A stretch of 63,064 nucleotides of DNA, from positions 1-63,064 of the forward strand of contig NZ_FMVS01000026.1 of assembly GCF_900102515.1 (NCBI RefSeq). The letters run 5' to 3'. How positions within the stretch are numbered: position 1 is the stretch's first letter; the number at the start of each line of letters is the position of its first letter. Below are positions 28,309 through 38,558 of the stretch, piece by piece. This DNA comes from Butyrivibrio sp. INlla14. GTDB lineage: Bacteria > Bacillota > Clostridia > Lachnospirales > Lachnospiraceae. The notes beneath the pieces were generated by a model. That model ran no database searches. It was not told where the DNA came from and saw only the letters and a program-made list of their open reading frames with translations. The position numbers and the translations under genes are program-made.

Positions 28309-29076
28309 CTAATTGTATAGTTTCGCTTTCTGCTTCTCAAAGAATTCATCGATATTTGCAATAAGCTCTGCTGGTGGCATGGTTTTTAAGAGGTATTTTT
28401 CGGGTTTAAGTGCTACTACATTCATGACACTTTCTTTGTCACCCTTTACAGTCAGGAACATGACAGGGATATCGCTGGTGGTGGTTTCGCTTCTTAGCAT
28501 TTCAAGGACCTTTGGCCCATTTGCGATAGGCATCTCATAGTCAAGGAGGATAAGATCAACAGTGTTTTTGGCCAGGAAAGTGATGGCTGCCATTCCGGAA
28601 TTAACCATGAATACCTGGTACTTTTCCGAAAGCCAGCTCTTTATGGTTCGCAGCATCGTTCCATCATCATCGATAACAAGAATCTTTTTCTTTTGAAGTC
28701 TTACTTCTTCCGCGGCAACTATTTCCAGCATCTTAGCCCCAAGCTCTTTTACATTGACAGGTCTGACAAATGCAGCTGCAATCTTATCTTTGGTGGTTGC
28801 TGTGTAGATTTTTTCTATTTCATCAGGAGAGCCTATTACGCTTATAGAAAGCGTGTTTTCTATGGCCTTGTCCCGTAGATATACAAAGAACTCCATCATC
28901 TCCTCAATATCATCCACATAGACAAGGTAGACATTTGGTTTATTCTCTAGATGTTCAATTGTCGTCACGTCAGGAGGCACCTGCAGGACTTCAAACCCTT
29001 GGTTTTTAAGCTCGCCTGCAATGGAGGTCACCATAAAGCTTTTTTTATCACCTACTAAAATCACTCTTTTTTCCAT
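28309..29076 (-). CDS. tandem receiver-domain protein
   Basis: 255 residues, two CheY-like domains and no output domain. The first (about 1-120) lacks a convincing phosphoacceptor pocket: the expected Asp region reads VYLVYVDDIEEM and the N-terminal acidic pair is replaced by GDK. So it is probably a pseudo-receiver. The second (about 130-250) is intact: IDDDGTM, LILLDYEMPIANGP with the phosphoacceptor Asp, FLTVKG and a Lys near the end. It likely works with the hybrid kinase encoded 46 bp upstream on the same strand. Its 3' end abuts the split terminator arm. Confidence 0.85.
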   Translation of the reverse strand: MEKRVILVGDKKSFMVTSIAGELKNQGFEVLQVPPDVTTIEHLENKPNVYLVYVDDIEEMMEFFVYLRDKAIENTLSISVIGSPDEIEKIYTATTKDKIAAAFVRPVNVKELGAKMLEIVAAEEVRLQKKKILVIDDDGTMLRTIKSWLSEKYQVFMVNSGMAAITFLAKNTVDLILLDYEMPIANGPKVLEMLRSETTTSDIPVMFLTVKGDKESVMNVVALKPEKYLLKTMPPAELIANIDEFFEKQKAKLYN

Positions 29077-29122
29077 AATCGATCCTCATACGATCTGAAT
29101 TTAGATGGATATTAACACATGT

Positions 29123-32062
29123 CTATAACAGCTTTAAAAGCTCATCTCTGTCCACATTGGACAAAAGAATCTTTACCTTACTATATTTATCCTGATACTT
29201 GTCAGGAATACTGTACTCTGCGAGCATCTTCATGATGCCATCTGCTGTATCATAGTCATAGGCTTCAAGGAGCTCTCTCATATCTTTAAAGGCCCGTTCC
29301 AAGGCCTCCTCGTCAATAGGGGGCAGTTCCTTATCAGATTCATCGCCATTTATCTTTGACAGCTTGTCCTTGTAGCTTCTATAAAGAGAAAGTAGCTCAG
29401 GAGTTTTATTTTTTATCTCAGGAGCGTCTTCTTTATTGCCGCAATCCTCCAGATAGGCTGCCATTTCTGATAACTTCATAGCACCAATAAGCCTTGCAGA
29501 GCTCTTTAGAGCATGCACACTAATTGTATAATTCCTGTAGTCATCGCTATTTGCAAAGTTTTCTATGTTATCAGCCTTGGAATCTATGGTTGTCAAAAAC
29601 TCTTTTACCACATCTGTAAGAAGGTCCCGGCTTCCGCAGTTTTTGATAGCTTCACTTAAATCTATTCCCTCTAGCATAGACAGAACATCTTCATCTTTTG
29701 AAGAATCAGTCTTTTCATTGTCTTTAGAATCTTTTGAAACATCTATCAGCTTTTCTTTTGGAAGGTAGCTCTTTAACATATCTTCTAAAAGAGCTGCATC
29801 AATAGGTTTTGACAGATAGTCATCAAATCCCGCTGCCATGTATTCTTCCTTGGCGCCAACTCCTGCATTGGCTGTAAGAGCAATACAGGGAACACCTTTG
29901 CAGAGATTTCCGGAAAGCTCCTTCATAGCTTTTAAAGTCTCGATTCCGTCCATTTCCGGCATTCTGTGATCGATAAAGATGACATCGTATTTCTTTTTCT
30001 GAACCTTTTCAAGGGTTTCCATTCCACTTTCTGCGGTGTCAATCCTGATCTGAGTTGCCTTTAAAAGACCCTTTACTACCGTGAGATTGATTGGAGTATC
30101 ATCCACTACCAGAATTTCAGCCTCGGGAGCTCTGAACTTCTCATGATACTTCCCTTGAGACCGCACAAATTCTTTATACTTTTCTTTAAAATCACCAAGC
30201 TCATCCCAGGAAGCAACATTTTGAACAATTTCAAAAGAAAAAGAGGAACCCTCACCATAAATACTGGAAACCTTGAGGCTTGAATCCATAAGAGCTAGTA
30301 ACTTTTGCACAATACTCATACCAAGACCTGTGCCTTCAATAGTGCGGTTTCGGCTCTCTTCAATCCTTTCAAAAGGAGAGTAGAGCTTTTTGAGGTCTTC
30401 ATCCTTTATGCCAATTCCAGTGTCAATTACCTGGAAGTTCAAGTAAATACTGCTTTCATCTTTTTTTCTGTAGCTAATGTTTAATGTTACAGAGCCTTCC
30501 TCAGTGTATTTGACGGCATTTGTGAGAATGTTGCTGACGCATTGCTTTATCCTGATCTCATCACCTATAAGGCCGCTTGGAAGAGTAGGATCAATGTTAA
30601 GCTCAAGGGCAAGGCCTTTATCATTGGCTCTTGCTGATATCAGATTTATAAGGTCATTTATAGTTGAGCCCAAATGATATGGCATTGGAATAATATCCAT
30701 TTTGCCCGCTTCAATCTTTGAAAAATCCAGGATATCATTGACAATATTAAGAAGGGAGTTTCCGGCGCTCTTAATACTGTTTGCATATTCGACAATTGAT
30801 TCCTGGCTGCTTTCCCTTATTATCATCTCGTTGAGGCCTAGAACTGCGTTTATTGGAGTCCTGATCTCATGGGACATACTCGAGAGAAAAGAGGATTTGG
30901 CTTCGGAAGCTCTTGTTGCAACCTCAAGCTCTTTTTCCAGTTCCTGTTCCTCCTGCAGGCGGTTTATATAGGCCTCAACAGCGTGGACAGTTTCCTTTAT
31001 GGAATCATTGACAATCCTGATCTCATCATGTGATCTCACGTTCAGATTATCCACAGTCCTTCCGACTTCAAGTTTTTTCTCGTCGTCAGCCTTTGAATAT
31101 TTATCCATAAAATCTGACATGTTACCAAGGGGAACACCTATACAGGTCTTTACATAGAAATTAGTAAAGCCGGCCATAGGGATGCCGATGCACAGCATCA
31201 GAAGCAGCATCTTAAGGTCATATCCAAGGACAGTTGTGTCAAAGGTAAAGGAGAGATTCTGCAGCTCATCAAGCATATCGTTTTGGTAGGTTGTTCCTAG
31301 TTGTGAGAAGAAAAAGCTTGAATTAACTGAGTCAGAGAATATTCTTTTGATATCAGGAAAAAGAACTCCCATAAAAATAGCAACAGATAACCCAAGGATA
31401 ATTTCTACGGCCACGATTATAGCTGTGATCTTTATGCTTATCTTGGTCTTTCGATGATTTATAAGATAATCATGCTCGCCGCTGAACTCTTTGGTATAGC
31501 GGATAGATAGAGGGAAAGGATACTTTAGGAAATCAGGGCACTTTGTGTAGTATAGATAGAAAAAAAATGCTGTCGCGAAAATTACAAGAGCATCCCTGTT
31601 AATATAAGTTGTATAGTCAAGAAATTTATTGAGCCTGAAATCGTTGTTTGGAATAAGAGAAAAGCAGGCTAGCTCAAAAAAAGAGGTGACTATAAGTGTT
31701 ACAGCTGCGCTTATAAGGGTCTTCTTTATGGTCTTAAAATAGTAATATTGAGAAAAAGCTGAAAACATCAGCATTGCCATGAGAAGGACAACCATGTTAT
31801 AGGCATGGACAGTGTTGAATAATAGGGCAAGGATAAAGGAAAATACAAAGGAAAAGAGAGCAATAAAGTAGCCATATAGACCGCCTATTAAAAGAAAGGG
31901 TGATAGAAAGTAAGTAAAATATGTGGAGCCTTTTGTTGCTATTCTCATGTTATCTTCGTTGAGCCCGGCAAAACCACAATAAAAAGAAAGCAGTAGGAAC
32001 ACGGCTATATTTATAACAAATGCCAAAACTGTCTGCAACATCTTAGCTTTATCTTTTTTCAT
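29123..32062 (-). CDS. hybrid sensor histidine kinase with receiver and HPt domains
   Basis: 979 residues. Six or seven hydrophobic segments in the first ~230 residues, an extracytoplasmic loop and another segment before residue ~300, a HAMP-like linker, then HisKA with the phosphorylated His in SSMSHEIRTPINAVLG (about residue 398), HATPase (NAVKYT, DTGIGI, GTGLGMSIV), a receiver with Asp in VIFIDHRMPEMDG and a C-terminal HPt with His in SVHALKSSARLIGA. A full four-step phosphorelay is therefore in one protein. ATG 32062 is chosen because AGAGGA lies 9 nt upstream; an ATG at 32101 has no ribosome site. The signal is unknown. Co-directional with the double-receiver gene. Confidence 0.93.
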   Translation of the reverse strand: MKKDKAKMLQTVLAFVINIAVFLLLSFYCGFAGLNEDNMRIATKGSTYFTYFLSPFLLIGGLYGYFIALFSFVFSFILALLFNTVHAYNMVVLLMAMLMFSAFSQYYYFKTIKKTLISAAVTLIVTSFFELACFSLIPNNDFRLNKFLDYTTYINRDALVIFATAFFFYLYYTKCPDFLKYPFPLSIRYTKEFSGEHDYLINHRKTKISIKITAIIVAVEIILGLSVAIFMGVLFPDIKRIFSDSVNSSFFFSQLGTTYQNDMLDELQNLSFTFDTTVLGYDLKMLLLMLCIGIPMAGFTNFYVKTCIGVPLGNMSDFMDKYSKADDEKKLEVGRTVDNLNVRSHDEIRIVNDSIKETVHAVEAYINRLQEEQELEKELEVATRASEAKSSFLSSMSHEIRTPINAVLGLNEMIIRESSQESIVEYANSIKSAGNSLLNIVNDILDFSKIEAGKMDIIPMPYHLGSTINDLINLISARANDKGLALELNIDPTLPSGLIGDEIRIKQCVSNILTNAVKYTEEGSVTLNISYRKKDESSIYLNFQVIDTGIGIKDEDLKKLYSPFERIEESRNRTIEGTGLGMSIVQKLLALMDSSLKVSSIYGEGSSFSFEIVQNVASWDELGDFKEKYKEFVRSQGKYHEKFRAPEAEILVVDDTPINLTVVKGLLKATQIRIDTAESGMETLEKVQKKKYDVIFIDHRMPEMDGIETLKAMKELSGNLCKGVPCIALTANAGVGAKEEYMAAGFDDYLSKPIDAALLEDMLKSYLPKEKLIDVSKDSKDNEKTDSSKDEDVLSMLEGIDLSEAIKNCGSRDLLTDVVKEFLTTIDSKADNIENFANSDDYRNYTISVHALKSSARLIGAMKLSEMAAYLEDCGNKEDAPEIKNKTPELLSLYRSYKDKLSKINGDESDKELPPIDEEALERAFKDMRELLEAYDYDTADGIMKMLAEYSIPDKYQDKYSKVKILLSNVDRDELLKLL

Positions 32063-32146
32063 AGAGCAGTTTCCTCTTGAACAGAATGGACGGCGGTGCA
32101 TATATGATATACGAATTGCTTTGTTTCTATATTATAATAATTATAC

Positions 32147-32181
32147 AAAAAAGTTGCAGAATTTCATACAAAATTCTGCAA
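32147..32181 (-). terminator. terminator of the FNT gene (minus strand)
   Basis: On the minus strand TTGCAGAATTT and AAATTCTGCAA form a perfect 11-bp stem, followed after a C by TTTTTT. Confidence 0.85.
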
Positions 32182-32267
32182 CCAAAAATACGATATAACG
32201 ATGATAAAATCAGGCCATTCAATTATAACACTCGGCACTTACGGATAAATCAGAGTTTTCAGGCATA

Positions 32268-33050
32268 TTATTTTTTAAGATAGATTGCATAGTACATAGC
32301 ACCCACGCATACAGCACCACCGATGATATTTCCAATTGTTACAGGAATAAGGTTAGTAACAAAGAAGCCAAATAGTGAAAGGCCCTGGGCTGCGATACCA
32401 TATTCTGCGCTTGCAAGCATTCCGGCTGGGATAAAGTACATGTTAGCTACACAGTGCTCAAAACCACAGATTATAAAGAGCATAACAGGGAGCCAGAGAG
32501 CAAGGACCTTACCTGCAATTTCATCTGCTGAAAAAGAGCACCATACAGCCATGCAGACAAGTACGTTACACAAAATTCCGCGAAGAAGCCCGTCGCTAAA
32601 AGAAATATTGGCCTTGGTAACAGCAGTTGCTACTACATTTTCAGCAAGAGCGTTATTGGCAAAGGAATAAATGTGAGAATAGGTAGCTGTAAGGGCGATA
32701 AGAAAACCACCAACCATATTTCCAAAATAAACGATGATCCAGTTCTTTAGCATGCCAGAAACCTTGGCCTTACCTGATAATACAGGGATAAAGATAAGGC
32801 AGTTTCCGGTAAAGAGCTCAGCTCCACCAATAAGGACCATAAAAAGACCTATTGGGAAGACAACACTACTGATCATGCGGGCACTTGAAGGGTCAGCTGC
32901 GCAGCAGCTTGCAATCTGGCTTCCAAGACCTCCAAGAGCTATAAAGGCGCCAGCCAGGATACTAAGTAGGAATGTCTTTAATATGCCGGTTTCTGTCTTG
33001 CCCTTTCCTACTGTTTCATATTTTACTGCGATTTCTGCAGGTGATTTCAT
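32268..33050 (-). CDS. formate/nitrite transporter family channel (FocA/NirC-like)
   Basis: 260 residues with six hydrophobic segments and the FNT signatures: GGAELFTGNCL in the first half, and the second-half GFEHCVANMYFIPAGM that contains the conserved central His. Forms a pentameric inner-membrane channel for formate, nitrite, acetate or hydrosulfide. In an anaerobic fermenter formate is the most likely cargo, an inference. AGGAGG precedes the start. Monocistronic with its own promoter and terminator. Confidence 0.93.
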   Translation of the reverse strand: MKSPAEIAVKYETVGKGKTETGILKTFLLSILAGAFIALGGLGSQIASCCAADPSSARMISSVVFPIGLFMVLIGGAELFTGNCLIFIPVLSGKAKVSGMLKNWIIVYFGNMVGGFLIALTATYSHIYSFANNALAENVVATAVTKANISFSDGLLRGILCNVLVCMAVWCSFSADEIAGKVLALWLPVMLFIICGFEHCVANMYFIPAGMLASAEYGIAAQGLSLFGFFVTNLIPVTIGNIIGGAVCVGAMYYAIYLKK

Positions 33051-33122
33051 TGATTGTTCCTCCTGAATACTTAACTACTCATATGTGATAAGAGTGATTT
33101 ATGATTGTTTTATATACTTAAT

Positions 33123-33151
33123 ATAGTATATTATTGCATGCAAAAACACAA
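33123..33151 (-). promoter_or_regulatory. promoter of the FNT gene
   Basis: On the minus strand TTGTGT (33151-33146), 17 bp, TACTAT (33128-33123). The rest of the 383-bp divergent gap (33051-33433) is AT-rich; no clear promoter for the ABC operon could be assigned. Confidence 0.5.
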
Positions 33152-33433
33152 TATGTTGTGGGCGCCTTTTTGAAGGCAGCAATTATTTTGCAGCAAACTA
33201 AATGATTTTATAAAAAATTTAGAATCTTTGCAAGAATTCTTCGCAAAAATAAGGGATAATTAAAAGCGAAAACGATTAAAAGACATTAAAAATCGTGTAG
33301 ATTCTGTGTATTTTTGTTGCTTTATGTTTACAAATATCATCTAAAAGCATAATCTAAAATATGTTGATTAAATTTTACACAACGGAAACTATATTTTTAT
33401 GCAGATAATGGGAAATGACAATAGAGGTTAGTT

Positions 33434-34132
33434 ATGAAAAAACTTGTAGAAATAAGGGATGTATCTAAGATATACAATCCCGGGGTCAACGAAGTAAAAG
33501 CTCTTAATCACGTCAACCTGATAATAGGTGAGGGTGAGTTTGTAGCAATCATAGGCCAGTCTGGCTCAGGAAAATCCACTCTTATGAATATGCTGGGGTG
33601 TCTTGATACGCCAACCAGCGGCAAATATTTTTTGCATGGACAGGATGTATCCCATATGACAGATGATGAACAGTCAGATGTCAGAAACAGGGAGATTGGC
33701 TTTATCTTCCAGGGATTTAACCTTATACCATCTCTGACAGCACTTGAGAATGTTGAGCTGCCTCTTATATATAGAGGAGTGGGCAAGAAGGAAAGAGCCA
33801 AGCTCTCCATGGATGCGCTTCATCACGTGGGACTTGGAAACCGAATGACTCACAGGCCCAATGAAATGTCAGGTGGTCAGCAGCAGAGAGTTGCAATTGC
33901 AAGGGCAATAGCTCAGGCACCGCCAATTCTTCTTGCGGATGAGCCAACTGGTAACCTGGATTCTGGCTCTAGTAAGGAAATCATCAGCATCATCAAGAAA
34001 TTATATAAAGAGGGTCGAACAGTGATCATAATCACTCATGACCCTGGAATAGCCGCACAGGCCAAGAGGATAATAACTATATCTGATGGACAGATAGTTT
34101 CAGATATCATGAACAAAGATTACAAGGATTGA
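33434..34132 (+). CDS. MacB-type ABC transporter ATP-binding protein
   Basis: 232 residues. Walker A GQSGSGKST (about 42-50), Q-loop IFQGFNLIPS, signature MSGGQQQRVAIARAI, Walker B ILLADEPTGNLDSG, H-loop ITHDP. First gene of a four-gene operon encoding a tripartite-like exporter with a membrane-fusion protein and two permeases. In Gram-positives such systems export peptides or drugs. AGAGG lies just before the ATG. Confidence 0.93.
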   Translation: MKKLVEIRDVSKIYNPGVNEVKALNHVNLIIGEGEFVAIIGQSGSGKSTLMNMLGCLDTPTSGKYFLHGQDVSHMTDDEQSDVRNREIGFIFQGFNLIPSLTALENVELPLIYRGVGKKERAKLSMDALHHVGLGNRMTHRPNEMSGGQQQRVAIARAIAQAPPILLADEPTGNLDSGSSKEIISIIKKLYKEGRTVIIITHDPGIAAQAKRIITISDGQIVSDIMNKDYKD

Positions 34133-34144
34133 TAGGGAGGCAAT

Positions 34145-35716
34145 ATGGCACAGGATAAGGAACTTGAGGTAAAGACAAAAGATACAGCAGATACTGCGGC
34201 TCAGACAGTGGTAAATGCAGATAACGAAAAGGCTGAAGTAAGCAAAAGCGCGGATACTAGTGAAGCACCTGTTTACGAAGAATATGAGACTACAGAAATA
34301 GCTAAAAAGCCCAAGAAGAGGATCAAGAAAAGATTCATAGTTTTGGGAGTTGTAGCTCTTTTGATCGTATTCTATGTAGTATCCAGCCTAAATGCAGCCA
34401 AGAACATGGTTGTATATGTTCCGGTTGAGGAAGCGAGCCTTGGAACAATCGAGAACGTGCTTTCTATTTCAGGAACAGTGCAGAGTGCAGAGTCCAAGAC
34501 TTATTTTTCCGAGGTAACAGCGCCTGTATCAAGCGTAAATGTCAAGGTTGGCGACAAGGTGGCAGCAGGAGATGTACTTCTTTCCTATGATGAATCTGCA
34601 CTTAATCTTGCAGAGCAGACTGCAGACCTTGCAATCACTCAGGCTGAAGGCTCTTACAACAGCATGTACACAACAGCCAATGCTTATGACAGAGAGTATG
34701 CACAGGGCATGTCACTTCATCAGATCCAGGACAGATTAAATCACATCACTCTTGAAATCCAGGATCTTAAGAACAAGATCAGTGAAAAGACAACAAGGCT
34801 TCAGCGCACACAGACAGAGCTTAACAAGCTCCTTAACGACTACAATGAAAATGGCATTTCCGACAAGGAAGAGGGCTATGATCCAATGGAGAGAAAGGAC
34901 GAAGATGGTAATGAAATGTACCTTCAGACTCAGAACTCTCTTGCTGAGATCCAGTATGCCCTTACAAATGACCCAGAGATCATAAGCTGGAATAATCAGA
35001 TCGCAGCACTTACTCTTGAGCAGACAAATCTTAATGCTGCCAAGGGTGCATACATAAACCCTGGTCAGGCTACATCTTCCAAGGCTTCCAAGGATTCTAC
35101 AGTGCTGGCTCAGGGCGATAGCAAGGAAAAGATTTCCGAGGCAAAAGAGGGAATTAAGGCCGACTTTAATGGCGTAGTAACAAACGTTGCAATTGTAGAA
35201 GGTGCAACTGCTGCAAATGGGGCTCAGCTCCTTACTCTTGAAAACCTTGATGACGTTGAGGTTATGGTACAGATTTCAAAGAGTGATCTTCCTAAGATAG
35301 CAGTAGGTCAGCAGGTAGATATCACAATAAACGGCAAGGCATACAATGGTGAGATTGAGAAGATAGCAGGAGCTGCTACCAAGAATAACAACGGAGTTGC
35401 GGTTGTAGCTACAACTATCAAGGTTAAAAATCCTGACTCTGACATTATCCTTGGGGTAGAGGCTAACAATAAGATCCATGCCCAGAAGGCAGAAAACACA
35501 CTGGTTCTTCCTTATGAGTATGTTCAGACTGATGCCCAGGGCGATTTCGTATATGTATATGACAACGGAGTAGTTGCCCGCAAGGACGTTACTATTGGTA
35601 TCGCATCCAGTACCCAGGCTCAGATTGTAGAGGGACTTAATGCTGGAGATATGGTTATCACAGGAAATTACGACACTCTTACAGATGGAATGGCAGTGGC
35701 AGTTATGCCTCAGTAA
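34145..35716 (+). CDS. membrane-fusion protein (MacA/HlyD-like) of the ABC exporter
   Basis: 523 residues. An unusually long acidic N-terminal cytoplasmic tail (about 1-57) precedes one membrane segment (about 60-80). The periplasmic-adaptor-like part follows: lipoyl half-motif SGTVQSAESKTYFSEVTAPVSSVNVKVGDKVAAGDVLLSYD, a long alpha-helical hairpin (about 150-300), then the second lipoyl half and beta-barrel (FNGVVTNVAIVEGATAANGAQLLTLEN) and the membrane-proximal end. GGGAGG precedes the start; the stop overlaps the next gene (TAATG). It links the ATPase/permease pair to the extracellular space. Confidence 0.92.
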   Translation: MAQDKELEVKTKDTADTAAQTVVNADNEKAEVSKSADTSEAPVYEEYETTEIAKKPKKRIKKRFIVLGVVALLIVFYVVSSLNAAKNMVVYVPVEEASLGTIENVLSISGTVQSAESKTYFSEVTAPVSSVNVKVGDKVAAGDVLLSYDESALNLAEQTADLAITQAEGSYNSMYTTANAYDREYAQGMSLHQIQDRLNHITLEIQDLKNKISEKTTRLQRTQTELNKLLNDYNENGISDKEEGYDPMERKDEDGNEMYLQTQNSLAEIQYALTNDPEIISWNNQIAALTLEQTNLNAAKGAYINPGQATSSKASKDSTVLAQGDSKEKISEAKEGIKADFNGVVTNVAIVEGATAANGAQLLTLENLDDVEVMVQISKSDLPKIAVGQQVDITINGKAYNGEIEKIAGAATKNNNGVAVVATTIKVKNPDSDIILGVEANNKIHAQKAENTLVLPYEYVQTDAQGDFVYVYDNGVVARKDVTIGIASSTQAQIVEGLNAGDMVITGNYDTLTDGMAVAVMPQ

Positions 35717-36936
35717 TGATCGGGATTATGGGAAAATTCGGCGAATATTTTAAAAGCGCAATTAAACAGATAATAAGTAATGGCTATAGGACAGCCATGA
35801 CCATGCTGGGAATAGTCATCGGTATCGCAGCTGTCATAGCTGTTGTTTCCCTTGGAAATGGTATGAGCCATTTTGTTACCAGCCAGCTCAATGATATTGC
35901 AGGTAACTACGGAACTATCAGCATTGATTCCTCCAAGACTTCAGAAGCCTTTACCAGGGATGACATGGATCTTTTGGAAGAAGCTATGCCTGATATAAAG
36001 GGCGTTTCTCCTGACTTTTCAGTTTCTGGAAAGGTCACAGGAAGGAGAGAGACCTATTCAGCCTATGTAACTGCCGGTACCGAAAGCCTTGAGTATGCCT
36101 ACAGCAATGGCATAGTTAAGGGCAGATATTTTACAAGGCAGCAGGTTGATAGCAATCAGAGAGTATGCGTTATGCTCCTTGATGATGCCAAGAAGATCTT
36201 CGGAACAGAAGATGCAGTAGGACTAAATATAGACATTACTATATGGGGTAAAACAGCAACCTACACAGTTGTGGGCCTTCGTGAGAACATGAACAGAATG
36301 TACTCTTTTATCATGGAAGGTCAGGATTATAGCGCAACTATCGAAGTTCCATACACATCCCTTGGCGCAGATTTTGATATTTATGTAGATGACTTTTATT
36401 CAATGGTTCTTTTTGCAGATCAGTCTATCCTTACTGAGAGAATAGATACGGCAAAAGAAATACTTACAAACACTCACGGACTTCATGGAACAAAGGCTAT
36501 AAACGCCTACAGCATGGCTGATATTTCTGAGCAGCTCGACAGCATCCTTGGCTATGCTACCAAGTTCCTTCTTTTGGTGTCTGTCATATCTCTTGTGGTT
36601 GGCGGTATTGGCGTGATGAATATCATGCTGGTATCTGTAACAGAAAGAACCAGAGAAATCGGTATACGTAAGTCCATTGGAGCCAAGACTGGAGCCATCA
36701 TGACCCAGTTCCTTGCCGAGGCCGCAATACTGACACTCCTTGGCGGAATAGTGGGGATACTTCTAGGCATTGTCATGGCTTACGTGATCTGCACCCTTAT
36801 TGGATTTGATGTGATCATCACACCAACTTCCGTAATTGGAGCAGCTCTTTTCTCAGTACTTATAGGACTTTTCTTTGGACTATATCCAGCACGAAAAGCT
36901 GCCAAGATGAAACCAATCGATGCATTGAGACTATAA
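35716..36936 (+). CDS. MacB-like ABC transporter permease 1
   Basis: 406 residues: N-terminal helix (MTMLGIVIGIAAVIAVVSLG), a MacB-type extracytoplasmic domain (about 60-265), then the FtsX block with three helices (about 280-400) containing GGIGVMNIMLVSVTERTREIGIRKSIGAK, the family hallmark. The stop of the upstream gene overlaps ATG 35716; ATG 35728 is an alternative start. It is about 45-50% similar in layout to permease 2, suggesting they form a heterodimer. Confidence 0.92.
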   Translation: MIGIMGKFGEYFKSAIKQIISNGYRTAMTMLGIVIGIAAVIAVVSLGNGMSHFVTSQLNDIAGNYGTISIDSSKTSEAFTRDDMDLLEEAMPDIKGVSPDFSVSGKVTGRRETYSAYVTAGTESLEYAYSNGIVKGRYFTRQQVDSNQRVCVMLLDDAKKIFGTEDAVGLNIDITIWGKTATYTVVGLRENMNRMYSFIMEGQDYSATIEVPYTSLGADFDIYVDDFYSMVLFADQSILTERIDTAKEILTNTHGLHGTKAINAYSMADISEQLDSILGYATKFLLLVSVISLVVGGIGVMNIMLVSVTERTREIGIRKSIGAKTGAIMTQFLAEAAILTLLGGIVGILLGIVMAYVICTLIGFDVIITPTSVIGAALFSVLIGLFFGLYPARKAAKMKPIDALRL

Positions 36937-37009
36937 AGCAAGATATCAGCACTACAAGGGACAGATCATGATCACGAAGAATGATACTTGTATAAAAACA
37001 GGAGCATAA

Positions 37010-38218
37010 ATGTATCTAGAGTATGTAAAAAGCGCAATATCCAGCATAAAGAGTAATAAGGGCAGGTCATTCCTTACGATGCTAGGAATCATCATAGGAA
37101 TAGCTGCCGTACTTACTGTGCTCATTATTGGTGATGGCATGAAGGCCACCGTAAATGGCGAAATGGACTCTATTGGAGCCACCACCATTTCCGTAACCCT
37201 TGACGACACCAAAACAGATAAAGGCTTTACCAAGGAACAGCTCGACCTTATCGAAAACAATATAAGTGATATTGATGGAGTATCTCCCGGACTTCAGTTT
37301 GGAGGCCAGCTTATGATGGGAGATAAGGCCTTTGATGCAATGGTTAATGGTGAGACCCCGGCTTCCGGTATGTCAGGCCAGGTTGAGATGATCCACGGAA
37401 GATTCCTTATTAAATCCGATGTGGATGAAGCCAAGAAAGTGGTTGTCATTAGCCAAACAGCTGCTACAAAGCTTTTTGGCTATGAGAACGTTGTGGGTAA
37501 TTTCCTGGAAGTAAGTGCCTATGGAGCAACTGACGAGTATGTGGTTGTGGGAGTCCGCAAGGATAATACCCTTGATACAGCTTATGCTAGCTTTTTTGAG
37601 GAGCCTTCCTTTATTGTGACCATGCCTTATACCTCTATGCTTGATCTTTATATGATCGACATGGAGAGCTATGTCCATGGCTTTACAATTTACACAGATA
37701 GTGAGTACAAGGATCAGGTCCTTTCAAAAACAAGGTCTGTTGTGGAAAACGTCATGGGACTTAGGGGAGAAAATGCTGTAAAAATTTCTTCTGGCTATGG
37801 CTTTGACGAAACCACAAATACAATCCTTAATATCATAACTTCAGTAGTAGCTATTATTGCTGCTATTTCACTTCTTGTAGGCGGCATTGGTGTTATGAAC
37901 ATCATGACGGTTTCAGTTACAGAAAGGACAAGAGAAATCGGCATCAGAAAGTCCCTTGGAGCCAGAACTTCTTCAATCCTGACCCAGTTCCTGGCAGAGG
38001 CTTCAATCCTCACCTTCACAGGTGGTCTTATAGGCCTCCTTCTAGGCCTTGCCATATCCTACCTTATTTGCAGAATCATTGACTTTGCTTTCATAGTCAA
38101 TCCGGTCCTGGTAGTCATCGTAGTCCTGATCTCAACTGCTATTGGCCTCTTCTTTGGTATCTACCCCGCCAAAAGAGCTGCAGCCCTCGACCCAATCGAA
38201 GCCCTCCGCACCGAGTAA
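37010..38218 (+). CDS. MacB-like ABC transporter permease 2
   Basis: 402 residues, same architecture as permease 1: helix with SFLTMLGIIIGIAAVLTVL, extracytoplasmic MacB domain, and the FtsX block with GGIGVMNIMTVSVTERTREIGIRKSLGAR. CAGGAG stands 5 nt before ATG 37010. Last gene of the exporter operon; its final codons become rich in G+C relative to the rest. The paralogous permeases are probably products of a tandem duplication. Confidence 0.92.
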   Translation: MYLEYVKSAISSIKSNKGRSFLTMLGIIIGIAAVLTVLIIGDGMKATVNGEMDSIGATTISVTLDDTKTDKGFTKEQLDLIENNISDIDGVSPGLQFGGQLMMGDKAFDAMVNGETPASGMSGQVEMIHGRFLIKSDVDEAKKVVVISQTAATKLFGYENVVGNFLEVSAYGATDEYVVVGVRKDNTLDTAYASFFEEPSFIVTMPYTSMLDLYMIDMESYVHGFTIYTDSEYKDQVLSKTRSVVENVMGLRGENAVKISSGYGFDETTNTILNIITSVVAIIAAISLLVGGIGVMNIMTVSVTERTREIGIRKSLGARTSSILTQFLAEASILTFTGGLIGLLLGLAISYLICRIIDFAFIVNPVLVVIVVLISTAIGLFFGIYPAKRAAALDPIEALRTE

Positions 38219-38400
38219 CCGCCGCACCTCCGCTCCTAGCCACGAGACTCCCGCGGTATCGGGATATGATATATTTGCTCTTTTTGATGCTTGGTTTTGC
38301 GCATTTGAGACCACATGTGCATATTACTGGGTGCAAAGGACCAGTTACACGTATGCGCAAGGGAAGCTTTGATCGGCGTGTACGCTTGCAAGAGGTTATA

Positions 38401-38558
38401 CACGCAATTTACTAGTCCTGTGGTATTTGCATGTTCTCAGAATTGTAATCGTACACGCAAATTACTACTCTTGTGGTATTTGCATGCCCTCGGAATTATG
38501 GCCGTACATGCAAAAACTCTTTTGGTATCTCGACACATGTTCCTCAGAACTCCTCTAT
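38401..38558 (+). repeat. 53-bp tandem repeats with hairpin potential
   Basis: Two clear units (38401-38453 and 38454-38506, about 80% identical) and a degenerate third. Each has GCAAAT or GCAATT near the start and ATTTGC about 21 bp later. They lie in the 717-bp gap 38219-38935, in which I see no convincing gene; short open frames there have no ribosome site or coding pattern. The end of the gap (38800-38870) is purine-rich. Confidence 0.75.
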
